Origin: Prevotella sp. CAG:891
GTDB lineage: Bacteria > Bacteroidota > Bacteroidia > Bacteroidales > Bacteroidaceae
NCBI GenBank assembly: GCA_000437675.1
Contig: FR901647.1
Span: 1 to 11,204, forward strand
DNA length: 11,204 nt
Reading direction: 5' to 3'
Shown: piece after piece, positions 1-6,589 of the stretch
How positions within the stretch are numbered: the stretch's first letter is position 1
Layout of the letters: each line of letters opens with the position of its first letter
Program-made: the position numbers and the translations under genes
Notes under the pieces: generated by a model
Databases searched by the model: none
Seen by the model: only the letters and a program-made list of their open reading frames with translations
Told to the model about the DNA's origin: nothing

Positions 1-39
1 CCCCGACAGTTCCAATGCGAACTGTCGGGGATTTTTTAT
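1..39. terminator. Perfect 12-bp hairpin terminator at window edge
   Basis: Positions 1-12 pair without mismatch with 19-30 across a 6-nt loop, and a T-rich run (attttttat) follows on the plus strand. As drawn it is an intrinsic terminator for plus-strand transcription arriving from outside the window. It also lies about 40 nt past the stop codon of minus-strand cydB. It would terminate the cyd operon too if a T-tract follows on the minus strand just left of position 1, which cannot be seen. The hairpin is certain; its direction is inferred. Confidence 0.85.
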
Positions 40-72
40 ATCATTTCCTTCAAAGAGAAAAAGCTGCACGGA

Positions 73-1233
73 TTAGTACTTGTGGCCCTTTCCCTGCATT
101 TCGTTGCGCGTAATGCAGGTGAGGTCGATGGCACGCCACGCATACACAATGTAGGCCAGTACAAAGGGGATAATCAGGCTGACGGCGGCCATGGTGCTGA
201 GCGTAAATTCGCTGGAGCAGCTATTGGCCAAACAGAGCGATGACTGGGGGTCGGCAAGCGAGGGATAGTAGGCCGTGTGGTTCAGACCGGCGCAAAGCAG
301 CAGGGCCAACACGGTGAACACGGTGCCTGCACCGGTAAACCAAATGCCGCGCACATGGGTGGCCGACAGCAGGGTGCGGACAATGCCGGTGAGCACTAAC
401 ACTACGCCGAGCAGGAACAGCGCCAATACCCAGGGCAGGGCCAGCAGGTTATGCAGGTATTTGCCGCTTTCGGGGGCAAACTGGCTGGTGGCGGGGTCGT
501 AGGTCAAACCGGTGGCGGTGAGCAGATAGCCGACAAAGGCGAGGAAAAGGAGGAGGAAGGGCACGGTGTCGACCATGATCATGCGGCGCAAACGCTGGCG
601 CAGGCTGTCGTCGTTGATATTGTTGATGAGATACAGACTGCCGAGTATGCGCGAAAGGAAAAAGACGGCAAGACCTAATACGAGGTTCCACACGTTGCCA
701 AGGGCTTCAAGGCCGTGCCAGGCATTGGCCCAGGTGCTGATAACAGGCGAAAAACTTTGCACATCGGCCGAGGACATGGCTTCGCGGTTCACCACAAATT
801 CGGCACCGGTGAAGAAGGTGCCGACAGCGGCTCCCAACACGAAGGGGCCGACAAATCCGTTGAACACGAGGAAAGCGCGATACGCGGTGCGACCGAGCAC
901 ATTGCCGCTTTTCGACTGAAATTCGTAGGCCACGGCTTGCAGCACAAAACTGACGAGCAGCAGCATCCACACCCAGTAGGCACCGCCGAAGCTGGTGCTG
1001 TAGAACAGGGGGAAGGAGGCGAAAAAGGCTCCGCCAAAGGTGACGAGGGTGGTAAAGGTAAACTCCCACTTACGTCCGGTGGAATTGACAATCATGGTAC
1101 GTTCGGTTTCGTCGCGTCCCACTTGGAATATCAGGTTATTGGCGCCCTGAACAAACATGAGGAACACGAGCAGACCGCCCAATAACGACACTAAGAACCA
1201 CCAGTATTGCTGAAGGAATGTATAGGTTATCAT
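73..1233 (-). CDS. cydB: Cytochrome bd quinol oxidase subunit II (CydB)
   Basis: This is the 386-residue integral membrane subunit II of cytochrome bd oxidase. Together with CydA it oxidises quinol and reduces oxygen to water in the inner membrane. The length fits the family (about 380). The protein is almost entirely hydrophobic, with roughly eight to nine membrane segments, starting with a helix at about residues 10-30 (FLVSLLGGLLVFLMF). The segment before the last helix contains a serine-rich SSEFTLS stretch that I recall from Bacteroidetes CydB; here it is flanked by two cysteines (SSLCLANSC), which may be a local feature. The ATG at 1233 lies 31 nt after the cydA stop, so the two are co-transcribed. 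Identification rests on the family profile plus adjacency to an unmistakable cydA. A CydB-like CioB assignment is possible but would not change the function. Confidence 0.95.
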   Translation of the reverse strand: MITYTFLQQYWWFLVSLLGGLLVFLMFVQGANNLIFQVGRDETERTMIVNSTGRKWEFTFTTLVTFGGAFFASFPLFYSTSFGGAYWVWMLLLVSFVLQAVAYEFQSKSGNVLGRTAYRAFLVFNGFVGPFVLGAAVGTFFTGAEFVVNREAMSSADVQSFSPVISTWANAWHGLEALGNVWNLVLGLAVFFLSRILGSLYLINNINDDSLRQRLRRMIMVDTVPFLLLFLAFVGYLLTATGLTYDPATSQFAPESGKYLHNLLALPWVLALFLLGVVLVLTGIVRTLLSATHVRGIWFTGAGTVFTVLALLLCAGLNHTAYYPSLADPQSSLCLANSCSSEFTLSTMAAVSLIIPFVLAYIVYAWRAIDLTCITRNEMQGKGHKY

Positions 1234-1264
1234 GTAATTTCGGTGAATAGGGGTTGGGGGAATG

Positions 1265-2755
1265 TTAGGCTTCGTGTTTGCTGATGGCGCGAGTCATAAT
1301 GCGCACTTCGGCCACAAGGAGCACGGTAAAGATGATGAGGAAGAGGAAGAAGGTGGTCATGACGCTGGTGGGCGACAACTGCGACACGGCAGCTCCAACG
1401 GGGAGCAGGTCCTGAATGGCCCAGGGCTGACGGCCTACTTCGGCTACAATCCATCCGGCTTGTCCGGCTACATAAACCATGGGCACGGCGGCTATGCCCA
1501 GCCAGTGCATCCAGCGAGTGCGTTCGAGGGTGCCGCGGTGCTGCATCCACCAGGCCACGATGAGGAAGAGGAAGAGGAAACTGCCGAGCCCTACCATGAG
1601 GCGGAAACTCCAGTAGACCATGGGTACGGGGGGCACGAGTTCTTCCTTCGACTTCAAATAGCCGTAGCCGAAATAGGGCATGTGTTCCTCAAGTTCGGCG
1701 CGTGCCTTGGCGGCTTGTTCGGGGTTCGACTGGTGATGGGCGCGGAAGTCGGCAAAGGCGGCAATCGCCTTGCGTCCACGGGCTATTTTTTCGTCGGCCG
1801 AGGGGTGTACGGTGCCGTCGGGGTGGGTGTAGCCGTTGAGCAGGTTGTCAATGCCGGGCACATAGCCGTCGATGTCGTGTGTAGCGAGTACAGAGAGTAC
1901 ACCGGGCACTTCAATACCGGGCACAATGGAGAAGGGGGCGCGCTGTCCGCCTTCGTGCAAACCTTCGGCTGCTGCGAGTTTCATGGGCTGTTCGCGGGCA
2001 ATGTTCACACCGCTCTTGTCGCCGGTTCCCATTACGACGAGGGTAGCGAAAAGGCCGGTAATGCTGGCCACCTTAATCGAGGCAAGGGCCATGCGCTGAT
2101 TGCGTTTTTTGAGCAGGAACCAGCAGCTTACGCCGACCACAAATACGGCTCCGGTCATCCAACCGCTCGACACGGTATGGAAGAACTTGACTACGGCTGT
2201 GGGCGAAAAGGCTACGGCCATGAAATCGACCATTTCGTTGCGCACGGTCACGGGGTTGAACTCCATGCCGACGGGGTGCTGCATCCAGGCGTTGGCCACC
2301 AGAATCCACCAGGCTGAAATGGTGGCACCGATGCCGGTGAGCCAGGTTGAAGCGAGGTGGAAACCGCGACTTACTTTTTGCCAGCCAAAGAACATGACGG
2401 CAATAAAGGTGGCTTCCATGAAGAAGGCGAGGATGCCTTCAATGGCAAGGGGGGCACCGAAGATGTCGCCCACGAACCAGGAATAGTTGCTCCAGTTGGT
2501 TCCGAACTCGAATTCAAGAATCAAGCCGGTGGCTACGCCTACGGCAAAGTTAATGCCGAAGAGTTTCATCCAGAACTGGGCGGTACGTTTCCAAAATTCA
2601 TCTCCCTTCACATAGTAAAGGGTTTCCATGATGCCCATAATGAGGGCCAACCCCAACGTAAGGGGCACAAACAGCCAGTGATAGCAGGCTGTGAGCGCAA
2701 ACTGCGCGCGCGACCAGTCGATGGTTGCGGGATCGAGAATGCTGAGTAACTGCAT
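1265..2755 (-). CDS. cydA: Cytochrome bd quinol oxidase subunit I (CydA)
   Basis: This is the 496-residue haem-bearing subunit I of cytochrome bd, the high-affinity terminal oxidase. Conserved residues are visible by comparison with E. coli CydA. H26 in ALTACYHWLF is the N-terminal haem ligand. H193 in KFFHTVSSG and M387 in FRLMVG correspond to the b558 ligands. E106 and E114 lie in the IEG and FFMEA segments, the Q-loop has K259 and E264 (MKLAAAE), and GRQPW is at 441-445. The Q-loop is of moderate length, and residues 300-370 form a soluble stretch. The start at 2755 gives the usual short N-terminus before the first helix. The gene sits 63 nt after the DUF4492 stop and 31 nt before cydB, forming a three-gene operon. 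No key residue is missing. Confidence 0.97.
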   Translation of the reverse strand: MQLLSILDPATIDWSRAQFALTACYHWLFVPLTLGLALIMGIMETLYYVKGDEFWKRTAQFWMKLFGINFAVGVATGLILEFEFGTNWSNYSWFVGDIFGAPLAIEGILAFFMEATFIAVMFFGWQKVSRGFHLASTWLTGIGATISAWWILVANAWMQHPVGMEFNPVTVRNEMVDFMAVAFSPTAVVKFFHTVSSGWMTGAVFVVGVSCWFLLKKRNQRMALASIKVASITGLFATLVVMGTGDKSGVNIAREQPMKLAAAEGLHEGGQRAPFSIVPGIEVPGVLSVLATHDIDGYVPGIDNLLNGYTHPDGTVHPSADEKIARGRKAIAAFADFRAHHQSNPEQAAKARAELEEHMPYFGYGYLKSKEELVPPVPMVYWSFRLMVGLGSFLFLFLIVAWWMQHRGTLERTRWMHWLGIAAVPMVYVAGQAGWIVAEVGRQPWAIQDLLPVGAAVSQLSPTSVMTTFFLFLIIFTVLLVAEVRIMTRAISKHEA

Positions 2756-2818
2756 ACTGAAAATAAGGATTTAAGGGGTTCGAGAAATGGGGGATTTACG
2801 GGCAAGCGAACGGCCTGA

Positions 2819-3031
2819 TTAACGCAGCAGTTCGGCTCCTACGGTTTCGCTTTTCTGTTCGTCGGTGAGGCCGCCTAACTGGGGCTGAAAAAAGAACAGT
2901 CGCAATATGGCAAACATCACAAACAGCTTGATGAGTATCAAAATCCATAGCGTGCGCCCCCAGGTCATGGCGCGAAATCCGTCGCGATAAAAGCGCCATA
3001 CACTTTGAATAAGGTTTAGGGGATTATTCAT
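2819..3031 (-). CDS. Small membrane protein, DUF4492 family, of the cyd operon
   Basis: This 70-residue protein has an N-terminal amphipathic basic part (residues 1-28, containing FYRDGFRAMTWG), one hydrophobic segment at about 29-47 rich in I, L, F and V, and a short polar tail ending in ELLR. I recognise the WRFYRDGFR..TWG pattern as DUF4492, a family of short proteins found just upstream of cydA in Bacteroidetes. The ATG at 3031 is chosen because it begins the conserved part; the open frame continues upstream to 3307, but that would read through the terminator hairpin. Placement as first gene of the operon suggests a role in assembly or stability of cytochrome bd, comparable to CydX in proteobacteria. 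No sequence kinship to CydX is visible, so this role is inferred. Confidence 0.85.
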   Translation of the reverse strand: MNNPLNLIQSVWRFYRDGFRAMTWGRTLWILILIKLFVMFAILRLFFFQPQLGGLTDEQKSETVGAELLR

Positions 3032-3036
3032 GCACG

Positions 3037-3044
3037 CAAATTTA
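3037..3044 (-). promoter_or_regulatory. Possible -7 promoter element for the DUF4492-cydA-cydB operon
   Basis: On the minus strand TAAATTTG matches the Bacteroidetes -7 consensus TAnnTTTG exactly and lies in the only gap between the upstream terminator and the operon. No convincing TTTG lies 19-21 bases further upstream; that spacing falls near the base of the terminator stem and its T-run. The element ends only 5 nt before the ATG at 3031, so a transcript from it would be leaderless or nearly so. Treat this as a candidate only. Confidence 0.35.
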
Positions 3045-3055
3045 ATTATTCTCAC

Positions 3056-3107
3056 AAAAAAAACGCACCTTCCGCAGGGTTTTTGTCCTGCTGAAGGTGC
3101 GTTTTTT
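3056..3107. terminator. Bidirectional intrinsic terminator after the Nudix gene
   Basis: CGCACCTTC, a mismatch, then GCAGG pair with CCTGC and GAAGGTGCG across an 8-nt loop. The stem is flanked by an A-run on the left and a T-run on the right, so both strands present a GC-rich hairpin followed by six or more T. On the minus strand it would end transcription coming from the Nudix gene and insulate the cyd operon. Confidence 0.9.
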
Positions 3108-3124
3108 GTATCTGTTTGAATATG

Positions 3125-3171
3125 CTGTTTGATTTTTGCAACTCGCTGTCGAAAAACAAAAATCAGAACAG
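3125..3171. other. AT-rich stem-loop in the 3' region of the Nudix gene
   Basis: CTGTT then TGATTTTTG (3125-3138) pairs with CAAAAATCA, a bulged G, then AACAG (3157-3171): 14 base pairs with one bulge and an 18-nt loop. It lies between the Nudix stop and the main terminator and has no T-run of its own. It may protect the mRNA 3' end or be a processing site. The pairing is seen; any role is inferred. Confidence 0.55.
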
Positions 3172-3188
3172 GGAGCGTGTCACGGGCT

Positions 3189-3722
3189 TTAGTAACCGCC
3201 GCCTTGCTGCATGGCCAGAAAGCGTTCGACGCCCTGGCGAATGGAGGCCAAGCCGAAGCGTGTGGGGTCGACTTCGGAAAGGGGTATCCATTGGGCGTTG
3301 GTGGCATCGTCGCGGGCGGAAATGCTTTGCAAACTGGCTACGCGACACAGGAAAAAGGCATCGGACGTGTGAACCACATGACCACAGAAGGGATAGGTGT
3401 TGGGAAAGGAAAACAGAAATTCATAGGCCACTACTTCGGCTCCTACTTCTTCCTGCACCTCGCGCACCAACCCTTGGGTGATGCTTTCTCCGGGGTCGAC
3501 AAAGCCACCCGGCAAATCGAGCGTTCCTTTGGCCGGCTGACGGTCGCGCACCACGCAGAGCAACTCGCCTTGTTCGTTGAGAATAATGGCTACGGTTGCT
3601 GCGGCTGCATTGGCATAATACACAAAGCCGCACTGCATACAGCGTTTGCTGTAGGCATCGTTTTCGCGGAAATGGGCATTTCCGCACTGCGGACAGTACT
3701 TAAAATCGGCTAAAGGGTGCAT
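3189..3722 (-). CDS. Nudix hydrolase with N-terminal zinc ribbon
   Basis: This 177-residue protein probably hydrolyses a nucleoside-diphosphate-linked substrate. Residues 10-31 form a zinc ribbon with two CxxC-type pairs (C10, C13, C28, C31). A complete Nudix box spans 73-95: G73, E79, then REVQEEVG at 87-94 with the metal-binding glutamates E88, E91 and E92. The zinc ribbon plus Nudix arrangement recalls NADH pyrophosphatase NudC, but the SQPWPFPxS motif of that family is not seen and the protein is shorter, so the substrate is left open. The ATG at 3722 is preferred to an in-frame TTG at 3746 because homologues I recall begin with MxPLxxFKYCPxCG. The start is 70 nt after the rnc stop with no promoter or terminator visible between, so co-transcription with rnc is likely. 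Confidence 0.9.
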   Translation of the reverse strand: MHPLADFKYCPQCGNAHFRENDAYSKRCMQCGFVYYANAAAATVAIILNEQGELLCVVRDRQPAKGTLDLPGGFVDPGESITQGLVREVQEEVGAEVVAYEFLFSFPNTYPFCGHVVHTSDAFFLCRVASLQSISARDDATNAQWIPLSEVDPTRFGLASIRQGVERFLAMQQGGGY

Positions 3723-3792
3723 AATTCTTCGGGTTACTGTTTGCAAATGACCGGGCTGCTACGGGGGCTGCCCTGGCTCGTGATTGGGCTGG

Positions 3793-6315
3793 TTATTGGG
3801 CAGCAGATTCAGCCGGTGCGTCGCCGGTATTTTTTTTGCGCGGACGGCGACGGCGACGTTTGCGTTTCGACACAGGTTGTGCCTCGTCGGCTGGGTCGGC
3901 TTTTACCTCTGCCGACTGCATGGCTTCGGCATTGGCCGATTTTGCAGCACGGTTTTGGTCGGCATTTTGCGACTTAGGCTTTTGCGGTTTCGGCTGCTGT
4001 TCGTGCTGTGGGGTGTCTTTGGCGTTCACCTCATCGGTCGGGGTAGCTTGGCCGTTTTTGTTTATATTGCCACGCGAACGGCGCGACTTGTTTCGTTTGC
4101 GTCGGGCCTGTTCTTTGGCCTTTTCCTCGCTATCGCCCCACTCGTCTTCGGCTTCCGATTCGCTGATCTGGGGTTGCTCCAAGTGTTCCATGCCAAACAC
4201 AAAATCGTCGAGCGTCAAATGGCGCATTTGGGGCAGAGGTGTTTCGTCGCTAAAAGCTGCGGCTTGTGCCTGTTTTTCCTCAATGGCATCCGCTTCGTCT
4301 GCTTCCTCCGCTTCGTCTGCTTCGTCCGTTTCAACTGCGTCAAGGGCGGGAGCAGCGATTTCTGCATGCACTGATTGAACGGCTGAGTCCAAGTCGAGTT
4401 CTACGCTGGCCTCTGCGTCAACTGCGTCAAGGGCGGGAGCAGCACTTTCTGCATGCACTGATTGAACGGCTGAGTCAAAGTCGAGTTCTACGCTGGCCTC
4501 CGGTTCACAAGTATTGTTCACAGAGGGCATTTCAGTTTCCTCGGGCTTTTCCTCCGTTGGTTCAACGGGTTCAAGGTCCTTCACCACGATGAATCCCTTA
4601 GGTTTTTCGGCCTTGGCATCCGGCACTTCGGGCTCCGTAGGTTCAGCCACAGGCTTTTCAGCCGTTTCGGGTTCGCTGATAAGCACAGCCGTAGCCGTTT
4701 GCAAAGGTTCCTGAGCCGCCTCGCGCATAGCCTTCCTTTCAGCGCGGCGGGCTTTTTCTGCCTCGTAGCGTGCCTTTTGAGCGGCCTGTTTGGCCTCGAA
4801 CGCCAAACGACGGCTTTCCTCAGCCTTGATTTCCTCCTCAAGTTCACGCATTTCGCGTTCATCTTCGGTCATCACAGCCGGTTCTGCCGAATGAGCATCT
4901 GCAGCATCAGCAAGCGGTGTGGCAGACTGCTCCTCGTTCGAAGAAACCTCCGTCACTTCGGCCGTATGGTTCAGTTCGCTGCCTTCAGCTGCCTCTGATT
5001 TGCGATTTTTGCGTCGGTTTTTCTTTTCCTTCACCGCCGTTGGTTCGGCTGGTGTCACCTCGTTGGTATCAGCCACCGGGTTTTCAGCCTGAACATGGGC
5101 AACCGATTCGTTTTCCGCACCTTTTTTCGCAAAGTCCTTCACAGCATCGTTCACTGTTTTCGGCGTGCGCTGCTTCCGTTTTTTCGGTCGTTCCACGGGC
5201 TGTTCCTCCAGCTCGTTTTCAAGCGGTGGCAGCGGCAATCCCCTGGACAGATAGTCCTCAGGGGTCAGTTCGTGTTCAACGGGCGGCGTATCAATGACCT
5301 CGAAGTCGGCATTTTCGTCGTAGGCCGCATCATAGGCTGCATCCGAATCGATGGCCGCATAGTTAGCGGGCTTTTTCTCAAGCACCACTTCCTGTTTCGG
5401 TGCTTTTTTCGGCGATTTTTCGTTCGTGGTTTGCGTCAGGCTTTGTTCAATCACGTCAATTTTGGGCAATGCAAACGATTCTTCGGCCTCCATAGCCGTA
5501 CGTTTTTCCTTGGCGCGGAACAAGCTGTCGTACATTTTGGCATCGCGTCGCATGCGGGTGAGTGCTTCCTTCGAAGCATCCTGCTGGCTCTCTTTTTTGG
5601 AGCGTCCGGCACCGCGTCCGGCCACGATTCCTTCAATCGTAATGACGGTTTTGAATCCCTTTCCTTCGCCTTCGCAGGCCACATCCTTAAAGTTGATGTT
5701 GATGCGGTTTTTCTGGCTCCACTCCAGGAGTTTGCTCTTAAAGTTCACCTCCTTCTGTGCCACGTTGTCGAGGTCGATGTAATGGCCGATTACGCGGTTG
5801 GCAATAAACCAATGGCAAAAGCGGAATCCGCGGTCCAGGTAAATGGCACCCATCAGTGCTTCGAAGGCATTGCCACCAATGTTTGTGTGCGACATGCGCG
5901 TGCCTTGTGCAGCCTGAATGAGGCGTTCCAGCCCCATTTCGGTGGCCAGTTTGTTCAGCGATTCACGTTGCACAATTTTCGAGCGGGTTGAAGTCAGGAA
6001 TCCCTCGCGTTTGGTGGGATAATGGCGGAAAAGAATGTCGCTCACCACCGTTTCGAGCACCGCGTCGCCCAAATACTCCAGGCGTTCGTTGTTGAGGGGC
6101 TTCGTCGGGTTGTCATTGTTGCGGTTACGGCGTTCCTTCCCCTTGCGTTCTTTGGGGTTGAAATCGCGCCGAAACGAGAGCGATTTGTGTGAAAAGGCAA
6201 CGCGATAAACCTCAATGTCGTGCGGATAAAAGCCCAATATATCGTAGAGTGCCGAAAGAAACTCCTTGTTTTTACGGAACGGGAGTTTCATGCGGTCCAA
6301 TAGGTTCAATATCAT
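3793..6315 (-). CDS. rnc: Ribonuclease III with a very long C-terminal disordered extension
   Basis: This is an 840-residue protein; typical RNase III is 220-350. The catalytic domain spans about residues 15-185: NERLEYLGDAV with E77, E80 and D84 matching E. coli E38, E41 and D45, and GNAFEALMGA with E152 matching the catalytic E117. N149 replaces D114, which I believe is common in Bacteroidetes. A lysine/arginine-rich insert lies at 48-72, before the signature. The dsRNA-binding domain is at about 190-257, with GAGRSKKESQQDASKEA. Residues 259-840 are low complexity: basic patches at 376-383, 429-439, 738-748 and 816-828 (the last nearly all R and K), an E/K/R-rich predicted helix at 485-533, an exact-period 29-residue duplication at 606-663, and an acidic stretch at 660-680. 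The frame is open throughout. The ATG at 6315 fits the N-terminus of relatives (MILNLLDRMKLPFRK). Cutting dsRNA is well supported; the role of the tail is unknown. Confidence 0.93.
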   Translation of the reverse strand: MILNLLDRMKLPFRKNKEFLSALYDILGFYPHDIEVYRVAFSHKSLSFRRDFNPKERKGKERRNRNNDNPTKPLNNERLEYLGDAVLETVVSDILFRHYPTKREGFLTSTRSKIVQRESLNKLATEMGLERLIQAAQGTRMSHTNIGGNAFEALMGAIYLDRGFRFCHWFIANRVIGHYIDLDNVAQKEVNFKSKLLEWSQKNRININFKDVACEGEGKGFKTVITIEGIVAGRGAGRSKKESQQDASKEALTRMRRDAKMYDSLFRAKEKRTAMEAEESFALPKIDVIEQSLTQTTNEKSPKKAPKQEVVLEKKPANYAAIDSDAAYDAAYDENADFEVIDTPPVEHELTPEDYLSRGLPLPPLENELEEQPVERPKKRKQRTPKTVNDAVKDFAKKGAENESVAHVQAENPVADTNEVTPAEPTAVKEKKNRRKNRKSEAAEGSELNHTAEVTEVSSNEEQSATPLADAADAHSAEPAVMTEDEREMRELEEEIKAEESRRLAFEAKQAAQKARYEAEKARRAERKAMREAAQEPLQTATAVLISEPETAEKPVAEPTEPEVPDAKAEKPKGFIVVKDLEPVEPTEEKPEETEMPSVNNTCEPEASVELDFDSAVQSVHAESAAPALDAVDAEASVELDLDSAVQSVHAEIAAPALDAVETDEADEAEEADEADAIEEKQAQAAAFSDETPLPQMRHLTLDDFVFGMEHLEQPQISESEAEDEWGDSEEKAKEQARRKRNKSRRSRGNINKNGQATPTDEVNAKDTPQHEQQPKPQKPKSQNADQNRAAKSANAEAMQSAEVKADPADEAQPVSKRKRRRRRPRKKNTGDAPAESAAQ
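4327..4500 (-). repeat. Two tandem 87-bp units inside the RNase III tail
   Basis: Units at 4414-4500 and 4327-4413 encode residues 606-634 and 635-663, each starting EASVELD and ending in PALDAV plus two acidic or polar residues. The DNA copies differ at only a few positions, mostly in the S/I and F/L codons, so the duplication looks recent. The period is a multiple of three and keeps the frame. A short run of E, A and D codon repeats follows directly on the coding strand. Confidence 0.95.
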
Positions 6316-6468
6316 GCGTCAGATAGTAAACAGGTGTGTTTTTGTTGCAGTCGGACAATCGGGGGTAAAAAAAATAGACGTTGTCGCGGTCTTTGCGCCA
6401 CACCTTGGGTAGTGTCAGTCTTTGTTTGGGAATAAGAGGTTCGAAGTCGAAGCCTACTTAAAAAAAGC

Positions 6469-6581
6469 GCGCAACCCCTTTCCCGTCAAACCACTCCGGT
6501 GCAAACAAGCAGTTGCCACAAGCGTTCCTGGGGCAAGTGCAGATAAAGCTGGAGTTCTGACAGTAGAGAAAGGGGCTGCGC
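6469..6581 (-). other. Long RNA hairpin between fabF and rnc (terminator or RNase III site)
   Basis: On the minus-strand transcript 6568-6581 pairs with 6469-6482 over 14 bp (one G-U). After a short internal loop, 6551-6562 pairs with 6484-6497 in blocks of 5 and 6 bp separated by a 2-nt bulge, giving a helix of about 25 bp with a 53-nt apical part that contains a further TTGCC/GGCAA pairing. Seven T follow just past the base (6460-6466), so it can act as the fabF terminator. The helix length is also in the range cut by RNase III, whose gene starts about 150 nt downstream. The rest of the gap (6316-6460) holds no consensus promoter that I can find. Confidence 0.75.
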
Positions 6582-6589
6582 TTTAACGA

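Noticed and set aside
1262..2317. A 351-codon plus-strand open frame opposite cydA
   Set aside because: It is antisense to an unmistakable cydA, rich in G, H and E in a way that mirrors cydA codons, and matches no family I know. It is a shadow of the real gene.
3032..3307. N-terminal extension of the DUF4492 frame upstream of 3031
   Set aside because: It would run through the terminator hairpin and into the Nudix gene, has no family similarity, and the conserved protein starts at the ATG at 3031.
3723..3746. Alternative TTG start of the Nudix protein
   Set aside because: The ATG at 3722 gives the usual start next to the zinc ribbon; the TTG start adds eight residues without support.
5095..5991. 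A 298-codon plus-strand open frame opposite the RNase III gene
   Set aside because: Its composition (F, R, V, G rich) reflects reverse-complemented rnc codons, and it has no recognisable domain or upstream signals.
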